Of a DNA stretch of 64,000 nucleotides, positions 9,551 through 18,966 are shown one piece after another (positions within the stretch are counted from its first letter, which is position 1; each line of letters starts with the position of its first letter). The notes under the pieces were generated by a model that worked only from the letters and a program-made list of their open reading frames with translations, was not told the origin of the DNA and made no database searches. Source of the stretch: JAOAPG01 sp963791575 (GTDB taxonomy: Bacteria; Acidobacteriota; Terriglobia; Terriglobales; Acidobacteriaceae); NCBI GenBank assembly GCA_963791575.1, contig CAWBSY010000006.1, positions 62,001-126,000 of the forward strand, read 5' to 3'. The translations under genes were made by a program, and so were the position numbers.

Positions 9551-11287
9551 ATGAAGGGAATTATGCGTAACTTCAGCGGTTGGCTATTTTCATCTTTGGG
9601 CACTCTTATTCTTATTTCCTTTTGTGTAGTCGGATTCGCTCAGGAAAAAAATAATTTGCCTGCATCGCAAACGGCGGTTCAGGATGCATCGCCAGCGAAT
9701 GTACCGCCAGCCCCATCTCCCACATTTGACCAGGTTGTCGGCAAGATTGTTGAACGCGAGCATTTGTTTGTGGCACAAATGCGGCACTTTCACCCACTGG
9801 TTGAGACTTACATCCAGAATCTCAAGGGCGATGAAGAGGCTGCCGTTCCAGTGAGCGATCAGTACTTTCTTGGCCGCCTTGACATGACCAACGGAACCGA
9901 AGATCGCGCGTTCAAGAGCCAATCCGGATTCGGGCGCCGATTTGTTGCCAAGCTCACCAGCATCTACGGAATGAGATTTCTGCCCCTTGGTTTCGCACAA
10001 ATGGTTTTGCTGGACGAAAATTTGCAGCGCGAGTTTTACAAATTTTCTTTCGTACGCCGTGAATTTCTGGGCGATCTCCGCTGCCTGGTAATCGACGTCC
10101 AACCTAAAGACGATACCTCAGGCGTGCGATTTAAGGGCAGGATTTGGGTGGAAGATCAGGATTACAATATCGTGCGATTCAATGGTACTTACACGCCACA
10201 CCAGCACGATAACTACTATCTTCATTTCGATACGTGGCGGCTAAATCTGCGTCCAGGTGTTTGGCTACCGGCTTTTATTTACAGCGAAGAATCGAACATG
10301 GTCGCGCGCAACGGTCAGAAGCTGCACTTTAAGGCTCAGACCCGGCTCTGGGGCTACGACTTGCAGCACATTGCCCACAACGAAGAATTCGCTCAGATCA
10401 TGGTTGACTCTCCTCAGTCGGTGCGCGATCAAAGCGCAGCGGCGCAGGATGATACGCCCGTTGAGAGCGAGCGGCGGTGGCAGCTCGAAGCGGAGAATAA
10501 TGCGCTCGAGCGGTTACAAACTATTGGCTTACTCGCTCCGCCCGGAAATGTCGATAAGGTTCTGGAAACGGTCGTTAATAACTTAATTGTGACGAACAAT
10601 CTCGACATTCAACCGGGGGTTCGCACTCGCGTTCTCCTGACCTCGCCACTTGAGTCCTTTACTGTCGGTCATACTATTGTCCTCAGCCGTGGTCTCATCG
10701 ATGTACTGCCTGACGAGGGTTGCCTAGCGATGGTACTGGCTCACGAACTGAGCCACATCGCACTTGGACATAAACTCGATACCAAGTTTGCCTTCAACGA
10801 CCGCATGTTCTTTCCTGACGAAGAAACATTTGAACGCATCGAATTTTCTCGCCCACCCGCGGACGAAGACGCGGCGGATAAGAAGGCGCTTGAACTTCTC
10901 ACCAACTCTCCATACAAGGACAAGCTAGCCAATGCCGGGCTTTTCCTTAAAGCACTTCAGGCGCGAGCTCCGGAACTTAAAAACTTAATCCGGCCGCATT
11001 TGGGTAACAGTCTGGCCAATGGGAAGACTTTACGGATGTCCGCTCTGCTGAACTCCGCTCCGGCTCTAGATAGTCAAAGAACCGATCAGATCGCTGCTCT
11101 GCCGCTGGGTGGCCGGATCAAGCTGGATCCGTGGAGCAATCAAATTGAACTGGTTAAGACAAAACCGGTGGCGTTGATCTCAGCTAGCGAGAAGATGCCA
11201 TTTGAGGTGACACCATTCTTCCCGCATCTGATTCGGCTGGCCGACAATAGCCGGGATAAAGTGGCGCAGACAACTCCGGCTAACTAG
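9551..11287 (+). CDS. M48-family zinc metalloprotease, secreted
   Basis: 578 residues. The N-terminus is a signal peptide (hydrophobic run about 10-27, likely cut after GFAQ). Residues ~45-300 form a beta-rich domain resembling outer-membrane lipoprotein-sorting-like or DUF domains (VRREFLGDLRCLVIDVQPKDD, GRIWVEDQDYNIVRFNGTY). The C-terminal half is the peptidase: HELSH (His398, Glu399, His402) with a downstream acidic zinc-ligand region (PADEDAADKKALELL). The long N-terminal domain makes it larger than BepA-type M48 enzymes. By family it should act in the periplasm on misfolded outer-membrane proteins, but substrates are not visible from sequence. Confidence 0.85.
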   Translation: MKGIMRNFSGWLFSSLGTLILISFCVVGFAQEKNNLPASQTAVQDASPANVPPAPSPTFDQVVGKIVEREHLFVAQMRHFHPLVETYIQNLKGDEEAAVPVSDQYFLGRLDMTNGTEDRAFKSQSGFGRRFVAKLTSIYGMRFLPLGFAQMVLLDENLQREFYKFSFVRREFLGDLRCLVIDVQPKDDTSGVRFKGRIWVEDQDYNIVRFNGTYTPHQHDNYYLHFDTWRLNLRPGVWLPAFIYSEESNMVARNGQKLHFKAQTRLWGYDLQHIAHNEEFAQIMVDSPQSVRDQSAAAQDDTPVESERRWQLEAENNALERLQTIGLLAPPGNVDKVLETVVNNLIVTNNLDIQPGVRTRVLLTSPLESFTVGHTIVLSRGLIDVLPDEGCLAMVLAHELSHIALGHKLDTKFAFNDRMFFPDEETFERIEFSRPPADEDAADKKALELLTNSPYKDKLANAGLFLKALQARAPELKNLIRPHLGNSLANGKTLRMSALLNSAPALDSQRTDQIAALPLGGRIKLDPWSNQIELVKTKPVALISASEKMPFEVTPFFPHLIRLADNSRDKVAQTTPAN

Positions 11288-11384
11288 TCATTAGTAGGAT
11301 GTGCCTGAGAACGAACAGCTAGCTTTGGATGATTCGTGGAGAAACAGCGGACGTCGACGCTAACTACATTGTTCAATGCGGAAG

Positions 11385-11549
11385 CTATTGAATCGCGCTT
11401 CCAACCTCGGAAAACACACTGTTCGAGTTGGAACCGATTAGATGAACCGTGCCGATAACAATCACCAGAATCACTGCCAGCATCACAGCGTATTCAGCGA
11501 TGTCCTGGCCACGTTCGTCGGACCAGAGTCGATGCAAAAAATTCAACAC
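11385..11549 (-). CDS. Flp/Fap-type pilin subunit
   Basis: A 54-codon gene starting at GTG 11547-11549 with a strong Shine-Dalgarno (AAGGAGG, 8 bases upstream). The peptide reads MLNFLHRLWSDERGQDIAEY followed by AVMLAVILVIVIGTVHLIGS and a short polar tail. The DERGQDIAEYA block, with Glu-Tyr at the start of the hydrophobic helix, is the Flp pilin signature. The prepilin peptidase normally cuts after the Gly before it. Flp pilins build tight-adherence pili, yet no tad/cpa assembly genes are in the window, so the subunit must rely on genes elsewhere. It is too short for routine ORF thresholds. Confidence 0.88.
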   Translation of the reverse strand: MLNFLHRLWSDERGQDIAEYAVMLAVILVIVIGTVHLIGSNSNSVFSEVGSAIQ

Positions 11550-11775
11550 AGGGCTCCCTCCTTAACCTGACCGCTTACTGTTGACTTGTTGCCTCTTCAC
11601 TTCAATACTGACAAATTCACTCTAACGAGAATGCTCTCCATTTGGGGAGTCAAGACGCGGAGAGATATTCACAGACTATTAACCTTATGTGTACATCCTA
11701 TGGAAGGACGAAGCTGGGCAACAATAGCCTGTAAGTGGTGGGCATGGCACGAAAGTGCTATACGGTATATACGGA

Positions 11776-12450
11776 TCAGGCAATTGGTTTGAGCGGAAGC
11801 GACTGGTTTACAGCGAAAAGGGCTAATTCAAGCCGGGTCGACACCCCTAGTTTATCGAATATGTTACTGAGGTGATGTTTAACTGTGTCTTCACTGATCT
11901 TGAAATACTCGGCGATCTCCCTATTAGCGTAGCCGGCCACCACCGCTGACACAATCTCAAGCTCCCGCGGGGTCAGCCCGAATTTCTTTTGCCGGGCTTC
12001 TTCTCCGGACGACTGCACCAAATTCCGGAGATACTGAACCAAGTTCGAAACACTCTCCCGTCCTACCCAGTATTCACCGGCCATGACGGTATGAATGCTC
12101 TTGAGCAACAACTGTGTGGCGGAATCTTTCAAAACCACGCCGCGTGCGCCAAGTTGCAAGGCTTCGACAATCTGGTTCTTCTCCGCCGCTGCGGTCAGCA
12201 AAATCACGCGTACTGAATTCGAGCCCGTGGCGGAACTCATCTCCCGCAACGCCTCCAAACCCGGATGCCGCGGCATAGCCAAATCCAATAGGAGAATTTC
12301 AGGCTTCAGCTGACGAGCCAATTTGACGGCTTCAGCGCCATCGCAAGCTTCCCCGACAACCTTGAAACCAGCCTCAGATTCCAGCAAACGCCGCAACCCG
12401 TCCCGAAAAATAGGATGGTCGTCGGCAATGACAATTCTGATAGGGTGCAT
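11776..12450 (-). CDS. NarL/LuxR-family response regulator
   Basis: 224 residues from ATG 12448-12450, four bases after the stop of the upstream kinase gene. In-frame ATGs at 12462 and 12474 would overlap that gene. The receiver domain (about 1-120) has IVIADDHPIFRDG, the phospho-acceptor Asp in EILLLDLAMPRHPG, and the conserved Lys in VVLKDSA. The C-terminal domain is a GerE/LuxR helix-turn-helix (LTPRELEIVSAVVAGYANREIAEYF, then DTVKHHLSNIFDKLGV). It pairs with the NarX/DesK-type kinase just upstream. The last ~20 residues (LALFAVNQSLPLKPIA) finish the fold. The stimulus and target genes are unknown. Confidence 0.94.
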   Translation of the reverse strand: MHPIRIVIADDHPIFRDGLRRLLESEAGFKVVGEACDGAEAVKLARQLKPEILLLDLAMPRHPGLEALREMSSATGSNSVRVILLTAAAEKNQIVEALQLGARGVVLKDSATQLLLKSIHTVMAGEYWVGRESVSNLVQYLRNLVQSSGEEARQKKFGLTPRELEIVSAVVAGYANREIAEYFKISEDTVKHHLSNIFDKLGVSTRLELALFAVNQSLPLKPIA

Positions 12451-12454
12451 TCTT

Positions 12455-14287
12455 CTATCCATAGGCGGCTTCACGCTGCTGCGGTACGCTGATTTCCAGA
12501 CGCGTACCTTGCCCGGGATTTGATTCTATCGTGAGTTCGCCTTCAATCAAACGAACCCGCTCTCCAATAACTACCGGCCCCTTGCCCAATGCATCCAGTT
12601 CCTGCTGAGAAAGTCTCCCTTGGAAGGAAAACCCGGAGCCATCGTCTTCGATCATCAGGCTCCACCGCTCATTGCGGACGCCTAAACGAATCAGCACCTG
12701 TGTGGCTTTGCTATGCTTGCGAACGTTCACTAAGGCCTCTTGAACGATGCGGGCGAGTTCCCGGCAAATCTGCTGGGGAATTTTCGGCTCCTTTAACTCA
12801 GAAAGAAAGCTGGCGGAAATCCCCGTCTCCCGCTGAAATCGTTCCACCGTGTCACGCATGAATCCCAGAATTCTTCGGGAGTCGACGTCCATCGACTTCA
12901 TCTGTTGCATTAGCTCACGCAACTTAAGTACTTCTTCTCGAAGCAGTCCCTGGATGCGTCCGAGTTCATCGGTTACGGGTCCAGAATTTTTGGCGGATTG
13001 CCTGCGGAGCACATCAACCTGCATCTCCACTGCAATAAGCGATTGCACCGCGCCGTCATGTAATTCCCTGGCAAAACGGGCGCGTTCCATCGCTTCGGTG
13101 CGGCGACGCAACCGGCTCAGTAGGTAGACGTTGTAGACAGCGGGTCCGATCTGGCGGACGAGATCTTGAAAGAAGCGCAGCTCCTCTTCTGTATCGCTGG
13201 TGATGGAAGGGTCGAAGAGGAAGATGCGTCCATGCCATTCGCTGCCAAACAGGAAGGACACTGTCATCAGGCGTTCGAAATCATGCAGTCGAGATAGTGT
13301 TTCGAGCGCGGACGAATTTGCATCTCGCACGCTTAAGCCATACTGGTCTAGCCCATGAATTGAAAAATTGTGCGAGTTAGTGTTTCGGGCGCGACGCGCA
13401 TAAGTTGTCGTAGCCGGACAAGCATAAAGATACATCTCGCTGTCATGGGCCGAAGGGTTTTGCCAATGGAATTCAGAGAGTTGGCCATCCAAGCGACTAA
13501 CTCCACCCACATACAATCGATGGCTGTGTGCCTCTCGCGAGGCAATTAATGCACGCGACGCTCCGTACATGGACAGCAACTCACCGGCGATCTCATGCAA
13601 CGTGCTGGCTAGTCCCTCATCGACGCGAGCCTTTCCTAAGATTCGCGCCACTACAGCCTTTTCAGCCCGCAACTGCTTTTGCTGCTCCGCCAAATAACCC
13701 AACAGCAACCCCATTACCAGGAGATAGATGGAACGCATGAAAAGCCGCTTGGGTTCGAAGTCTGCGACGTCAGCGTGCAGAAGTGGCCAGTGATGACTCG
13801 CGAAAAGTCTGTCAAGCCATACATCAAAGCCCAAACGAACCGCAAAGCTCTCGATCCACAACAAAAGGACGGAAGATGCTGCCGTCGCAAGAGTCTCCCA
13901 TAAGCCCCATCGGTAAGCTGCCGCAGCCAGCACAAAAACGAAGAAGAGGAAAAATGGAGTGTTTTGTCCGGTAGTAAATACCAGAATTAAAGCCGGCCAA
14001 ACGATATCCGCGCTGTGTACCAGCACGCGAAAACGGGCAGTCGATGCCTGCCGCCTGCGCAGCAGCATCATTATGAAAACGCCTTGCGCGATGTAAAAAA
14101 TGAGGAAGGATCCCGCCCAGAGCGAGTAACCGATCTGGGCAGGATCCATCAATATCGCGACTAGGGCAGAAATGGCGAGGAGAACTCGCGCGCTAGCGAG
14201 CCATCGCTCCGTGCGGCGTATTTCTCCAGCGCCAATGGGGGCGCGAAGCCGCCATAGGAAACGATCTCGCCAGGCTCCTAGTAACAA
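12455..14287 (-). CDS. NarX/DesK-type sensor histidine kinase with membrane and GAF-like domains
   Basis: 610 residues. The N-terminal ~190 residues hold five to six membrane helices. A GAF-like domain follows (about 215-400), then a HisKA_3 dimerisation/phosphoacceptor helix (ARFARELHDGAVQSLIAVEM, acceptor His in ELHDG) and a HATPase_c domain (ARIVQEALVNVRKHSKATQV, IEDDGSGF, ending in a G-rich lid VVIGERVRL). It should phosphorylate the NarL-type regulator encoded directly downstream. The assigned start is TTG at 14285-14287, with no convincing ribosome-binding site. A frameshift or a start further inside cannot be ruled out. Confidence 0.88.
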   Translation of the reverse strand: MLLGAWRDRFLWRLRAPIGAGEIRRTERWLASARVLLAISALVAILMDPAQIGYSLWAGSFLIFYIAQGVFIMMLLRRRQASTARFRVLVHSADIVWPALILVFTTGQNTPFFLFFVFVLAAAAYRWGLWETLATAASSVLLLWIESFAVRLGFDVWLDRLFASHHWPLLHADVADFEPKRLFMRSIYLLVMGLLLGYLAEQQKQLRAEKAVVARILGKARVDEGLASTLHEIAGELLSMYGASRALIASREAHSHRLYVGGVSRLDGQLSEFHWQNPSAHDSEMYLYACPATTTYARRARNTNSHNFSIHGLDQYGLSVRDANSSALETLSRLHDFERLMTVSFLFGSEWHGRIFLFDPSITSDTEEELRFFQDLVRQIGPAVYNVYLLSRLRRRTEAMERARFARELHDGAVQSLIAVEMQVDVLRRQSAKNSGPVTDELGRIQGLLREEVLKLRELMQQMKSMDVDSRRILGFMRDTVERFQRETGISASFLSELKEPKIPQQICRELARIVQEALVNVRKHSKATQVLIRLGVRNERWSLMIEDDGSGFSFQGRLSQQELDALGKGPVVIGERVRLIEGELTIESNPGQGTRLEISVPQQREAAYG

Positions 14288-14483
14288 TCAAACACGACCA
14301 CAACGCTGAAGTTATCGCATAGATAATATTGGCATTAGGTCGTCAGGGCAAGGGCCAACTTCATCCTCGCCTAGGACGAGACACACTTGGCAATGGCCAT
14401 ATCGCTGTTACCGAAGTAACATCCCTGTTTGAAGTAGCCGGTGGAAGCAGGCCTGAATGTCTAAAATGGGAACGGGGAGAGCT

Positions 14484-16247
14484 ATGTCACAACGCTTCAG
14501 AATATGGATTTGGGCGGCACTTGCTTTAGTTTTTGCCCAAGCCATAGCTTCCCTCCTGCTTCCCCAGAATTTTCGTCTTATCGCATGGAGCGACATCACA
14601 CAGTTCCTATTGCTCTTATCTGGAACACTCGCTCTCATTCCAAACATTTTGGCAACTCGCGGCAGGACCCGGCTCTTTTGGTTGATGATGACGCTGGGCG
14701 TCGCTTTTTGGTTCTGCTATCAGGGATTCTGGACGTACATCGAGATTTTCCTAAAGAGTGATGTACCCAATCCTTTTGTGGGAGATGTTGTGCTCGTCTT
14801 GCACATTGTCCCCATGATGGCAGCGCTCGCCTTACAACCACATGTAGAACAGGACGAGCGCACGGTGCGATTTGGTTCCTTGGATTTCGCTTTGTTGCTG
14901 GTGTGGTGGCTGTATTTGTACGTGGTCGCGGTTATTCCCTGGCAATATGTGTCTCTCAACGAAGCCGCCTACAGCTTCAACTTGAACGCGGTTTATTTAG
15001 CCGAAAAGATTGCATTCCTGGCGGCTCTCGGAGTGGTTTGGATACGCAGCAAAGGAGCCTGGAGAACAATCTACCTGCATTGGTTCGCCGCCAGCCTTAC
15101 TTATGCGTTTAGCTCTTATCTGGCAAATTGGGCCATTCAGAGTCACGTTTATTATTCCGGCAGTCTTTACGATCTTCCTTTGGCTCTCTCTATGGCATGG
15201 GTCACGGTTGTGGGTGTTCTCGCACTTAGACTTTCGCCCAAACAGCAGCCAGCGCGCAGCTCAAGCGGCCACGGAGTATGGGTGGCCAGGCTTGGCATGG
15301 GGACTATGGCTTCCCTTCCCTTGTTTGCGGCTTGGTCCGTGTTCAACACGGCAGCCCCTGCCAGCGTGCGAACGTTCCGCCTTGTAATCACGCTTTGCTG
15401 CATGCTGATTATGGGCGCGATGGTCTTTGTGAAACAACATTTACTTGATCGGGAACTGCTCGGATTGCTGCTTACCTCGGAACAATCCTTTCAGAATTTG
15501 CGCCGTTTGCAAGCCCAACTCGTTCAGTCGGAAAAGCTGGCTTCATTGGGACAACTAGTAGGTGGAGCAGCCCACGAACTGAACAACCCGCTTACTGCCA
15601 TTCTCGGGTACTCCGAGCTACTCACTGAGACTCCTCTCAGCATAGAACAGCAGGCCCTCGCGCAAAAAATCGCCCAGCAAGTGCGGCGGACCAAGACTCT
15701 GGTTTCCAGCCTGCTCAGCTTTGCAAAACAAGTTCCCTTCGAGAAAACTTTGCTGGATTTGAATGCCCTGACCCACACTGCCGTAAAACTCTGTCAACCT
15801 CAAATGAGAACCGCCAACGTTCAATTGCGAACGGCTCTGGCCGAAGACTTGCCGCAGGTTTTGGGCGACTCCAACCAATTGCTGCAAGTGTGTTTGCACA
15901 TTATCAACAATGCTCTGAACGCAATGTCACCTGCTGGCGGAATTTTTGCGGTAAGTACTAAGCTGCAGGGAAATTCAGTGATCTTGGAATTCTCGGATAC
16001 TGGTCCTGGGATGCAAGAACCCGCCCGAGTCTTCGATCCGTTTTACACTACCCGGCCGGTCGGCCAAGGAACGGGCCTTGGACTAAGCGCATGTTACGGA
16101 ATCATTGCGGAGCATGGCGGAAAAATCCTTTGTGAAAACCGGCTGGAGGGAGGAGCCACCTTCAGGATTGAACTCCCGGTCGCGAACACCGCGTCACATA
16201 TTTCTCCCCGACCCCATCCTCCGGAGCTGGTTGCTGCTAAGCAATAG
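14484..16247 (+). CDS. Membrane sensor histidine kinase (HisKA/HATPase)
   Basis: 587 residues from ATG 14484, preceded by GGGGAGAG; upstream in-frame starts lack a site. About nine membrane helices span residues ~5-320 (a 7TM-like sensory module). A short coiled coil follows (FQNLRRLQAQLVQSEKLASLG), then HisKA with the acceptor His in GGAAHELNNPLTAILGYSEL and HATPase_c with INNALNAM, FSDTGPGM and GTGLGLSACYGIIAEHGG. NtrB-like kinases share this 'QSEKLASLGQLVGG' entry. No response regulator is adjacent. Its last 11 bases overlap the end of the convergent rlmN gene. Confidence 0.9.
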   Translation: MSQRFRIWIWAALALVFAQAIASLLLPQNFRLIAWSDITQFLLLLSGTLALIPNILATRGRTRLFWLMMTLGVAFWFCYQGFWTYIEIFLKSDVPNPFVGDVVLVLHIVPMMAALALQPHVEQDERTVRFGSLDFALLLVWWLYLYVVAVIPWQYVSLNEAAYSFNLNAVYLAEKIAFLAALGVVWIRSKGAWRTIYLHWFAASLTYAFSSYLANWAIQSHVYYSGSLYDLPLALSMAWVTVVGVLALRLSPKQQPARSSSGHGVWVARLGMGTMASLPLFAAWSVFNTAAPASVRTFRLVITLCCMLIMGAMVFVKQHLLDRELLGLLLTSEQSFQNLRRLQAQLVQSEKLASLGQLVGGAAHELNNPLTAILGYSELLTETPLSIEQQALAQKIAQQVRRTKTLVSSLLSFAKQVPFEKTLLDLNALTHTAVKLCQPQMRTANVQLRTALAEDLPQVLGDSNQLLQVCLHIINNALNAMSPAGGIFAVSTKLQGNSVILEFSDTGPGMQEPARVFDPFYTTRPVGQGTGLGLSACYGIIAEHGGKILCENRLEGGATFRIELPVANTASHISPRPHPPELVAAKQ

Positions 16248-17382
16248 ATACCATTTCCATGGTGCGCTTTAACTGTCCACACGCAGCGTAGATATCACGC
16301 CCTCTAGGCCGCCGAATGAATGCGGGTACGTTCGCCGACATCAATATTTTCTGAAATTCGAGAACCCGGCTTTGAGCCGGAGTTCGAAATGAGATACCCG
16401 GACCTGGATTCAAGGCAATCAAGTTCACTTTGGCGCGGATGCCACGGACCAACTCAACCAGTTCTCTCGCGTGCTCTGGCGCGTCATTCACGTCATCGAG
16501 CAGCACATATTCGAAGGTAACTTTTTCCCGATTTCGAAAGGGAAACTCGCGGGCCGCATTCATCAGCATTTCGAGATTCCACTTGCGATTGATAGGCATG
16601 ATCTCGGTTCGCAGCTTATCATTAGTTGCATTTAGCGAAATCGCCAGCTTCGGTCGTATAGGTTCAGCTCCCAAATCATAGATTCGCGGAACGATACCGG
16701 AAGTAGACACCGTCATCCGTGACTCAGGTATACCCACGCCTTTCACCAACAGTTGAACCGCCTTCATGAAATTATCGTAGTTGAGCAACGGCTCTCCCAT
16801 GCCCATGAAGACTATGTTCATTCGATCTTCTGGGAGGGAGACGCGTTGATCGTTGAGAACGGCACAGATCTGGCCAACAATTTCTCCCGCGGTAAGGTTT
16901 CGCTTCAACCCGAGTTGTGCCGTCAAGCAGAATTGACAATCAACCGCACAACCGACTTGGCTGGATACGCAAATAGTCGCACGATGCCAGCTACGGTCCG
17001 GTCGTTTTTCTAACTCACCTCTGTTTAGGTCGGCATCAGCACTACTTCCATCGCCAGTTTCTCCGCCATCCCCTTCTGGCATCCACACTGTTTCTACTGT
17101 TTGGCTATCGCCGCACCCGATCAGATAACGAATAGTTCCATCACTCGATTGAAATTGCTTTTCGATGATGGGCAGACCGACCGAAAAACTGCCTTCCGCC
17201 AATCTTCGCCGGAAATCCTGCGGCAAGGTCGAGACATCCTCGATCGAGCCTAACCTTTGGCGATAAAGGGCTTCAAACAGCTGCTGGGCCCGGTACGGAG
17301 GTTGTTCGAACTGATCGGCAATCGCCGTAAGCTCTTGAAGACTAAGGCCTAAAAGTGCCGTCTGTTTTGCTCTCTGCTGCAT
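16237..17382 (-). CDS. rlmN: 23S rRNA (adenine-2503-C2)/tRNA (adenine-37) methyltransferase RlmN
   Basis: 381 residues. The radical-SAM motif CAVDCQFC (Cys145, 149, 152) binds the 4Fe-4S cluster. Cys138, seven residues before it (ATICVSSQVGC), and the C-terminal Cys in YAACGQLKR match the two catalytic cysteines of E. coli RlmN (118 and 355). Other family motifs are NIVFMGMGEPLLNYDN, MTVSTSGIVP and SLNATNDKLRTEIMPINRKW. The enzyme methylates C2 of A2503 in 23S rRNA and A37 in some tRNAs. A hydrophilic insert of about 30 residues (about 103-133, rich in Gly, Asp and Glu) sits before the radical-SAM core and is longer than usual. Confidence 0.96.
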   Translation of the reverse strand: MQQRAKQTALLGLSLQELTAIADQFEQPPYRAQQLFEALYRQRLGSIEDVSTLPQDFRRRLAEGSFSVGLPIIEKQFQSSDGTIRYLIGCGDSQTVETVWMPEGDGGETGDGSSADADLNRGELEKRPDRSWHRATICVSSQVGCAVDCQFCLTAQLGLKRNLTAGEIVGQICAVLNDQRVSLPEDRMNIVFMGMGEPLLNYDNFMKAVQLLVKGVGIPESRMTVSTSGIVPRIYDLGAEPIRPKLAISLNATNDKLRTEIMPINRKWNLEMLMNAAREFPFRNREKVTFEYVLLDDVNDAPEHARELVELVRGIRAKVNLIALNPGPGISFRTPAQSRVLEFQKILMSANVPAFIRRPRGRDIYAACGQLKRTMEMVSIA

Positions 17383-17572
17383 CTAATCTGGTGTCGTTGG
17401 TAGCGACATATACATTCTAGAGGATTTTCACTGGACTCGATCGATTAAAGCGGCTGGTTGGCTGTAAGCTGCTGAAATTAAAGCTGTAACCTCGATTTTA
17501 CACACCTGGTCGCGACTGTGTAACAATATTGAAAGCTGCTAGTGGCAGCTGTTGATCCTTGGTGAAAAAATT

Positions 17573-18850
17573 ATGGTTGAAGAAGTTCGAAATATAAACC
17601 GCGAAGTCCTTCCTAACGGCCTCGTGGTCATCACCGAGGAGATGCAACACATTCGTTCGGTTTCGATTGGCATTTGGATCAAGAGCGGATCACGCGATGA
17701 AGATCCTCAGTGGAACGGGATCTCGCATTTCGTCGAACACATGGTCTTCAAAGGGACCAAACATCGCTCGGCAGAAGACATTGCCCGTCAAGTGGATTCG
17801 ATCGGCGGAAACATGGACGCCTTCACCGCCAAAGAATGTATTAGCTTCAACGTGAAAGTGCTCGACGAGCACCTCCCGATAGCGCTTGATGTGCTCAGCG
17901 ATCTTGTGTTGAATCCGGTTTTCGACGCCAATGACATTACGCGGGAGCGCGGCGTAATCCTGGAAGAGATCAAGATGGACGAGGACAGCCCTGACTACCT
18001 CGTTCACGAAATCTTTACGCAGAATTTCTGGAAAGATCACCCGTTGGGAAGGCCTATCCTCGGAACCAAGGATACGGTGAAGAGCTTCGATCGTACGCCT
18101 GTAATGGATTTTTATGGAGAGCGTTTTGCTCCGGGAAATATCATTATCTGCGCCGCCGGTCATCTCCAGCACTCGCATTTCGTTGAACTGGTGGCCAAAC
18201 ATTTCGAGCAGCTAAAGCCACAGACCAACGGATTCCATAGCCCTAAGCCAACGATTAATCCGCGTATCATCATGCGCAACAAGAAGTCGCTCGAGCAAGT
18301 ACAGATCTGCGTGGGAGTGCCGTCTCATCCGATTACTCACGAGCGGCGCCATACCTCTTACATTCTGAACACTTTGCTGGGCGGCGGAATGAGTTCGCGC
18401 TTGTTTCAAAATATTCGTGAGCGGCAGGGTCTGGCCTATTCCATTTACAGCGACCTTAATCCCTACCGCGATACCGGATGCCTTTCTGTCTACGCCGGAA
18501 CCTCTCGCGCCTCGGCAGCGAAGGTTGTGCAATCTATCGTCTCCGAGTTCCGCAAATTGAAGGTCGAAGAGGTCTCTCCCGAGGAGCTGCGACGTGCTAA
18601 GGATCAACTCAAAGGCAGCCTTATGTTGTCGCTGGAATCCTCTACCGCGCGGATGTCGAACCTTGCCCGTCAGGAAATGTACTTCGATCATTTCTATGGA
18701 CTGGACGAACTGATCCAGAAGATCGAAAGCGTAACCTCGGAGGAATTGAAAGAACTGGCCAATGAGTTCTTTCACACCGACTCCATCGCTGTAACGGTTC
18801 TGGGCAATTTAAATGGACTTAAGCTGACGCGCGATCAACTCGCCTGCTAG
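17573..18850 (+). CDS. M16-family zinc metalloprotease (processing-peptidase-like)
   Basis: 425 residues from ATG 17573 (TTG at 17552 is an alternative). The inverted zinc motif HxxEH is seen as HFVEH (His52, Glu55, His56), with the third ligand Glu in the region ERGVILEEIKMDED. The C-terminal half has the R/Y pair region SRLFQNIRERQGLAYSIYS typical of M16B enzymes such as PqqL/YmxG and mitochondrial processing peptidase beta. It lacks a signal peptide, so it is probably cytoplasmic. Substrate is unknown; family members degrade or trim small peptides. It is a single-gene unit with 120 bp to the next start. Confidence 0.93.
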   Translation: MVEEVRNINREVLPNGLVVITEEMQHIRSVSIGIWIKSGSRDEDPQWNGISHFVEHMVFKGTKHRSAEDIARQVDSIGGNMDAFTAKECISFNVKVLDEHLPIALDVLSDLVLNPVFDANDITRERGVILEEIKMDEDSPDYLVHEIFTQNFWKDHPLGRPILGTKDTVKSFDRTPVMDFYGERFAPGNIIICAAGHLQHSHFVELVAKHFEQLKPQTNGFHSPKPTINPRIIMRNKKSLEQVQICVGVPSHPITHERRHTSYILNTLLGGGMSSRLFQNIRERQGLAYSIYSDLNPYRDTGCLSVYAGTSRASAAKVVQSIVSEFRKLKVEEVSPEELRRAKDQLKGSLMLSLESSTARMSNLARQEMYFDHFYGLDELIQKIESVTSEELKELANEFFHTDSIAVTVLGNLNGLKLTRDQLAC

Positions 18851-18966
18851 TTCCCTTCCAGGTTCTTCATTTTCGATTTTCGGTGTTTTGTTTTGTTTTG
18901 CTGGATTAGCCGAGCTTTTCAAGGCATACTATCCAGCAAGTCTGGCCTTCTAGGCTGGAGTCTCTC

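Noticed and set aside
12589..13974. Plus-strand open frames opposite the NarX-type kinase
   Set aside because: They are shadows; the minus-strand protein has full kinase motifs.
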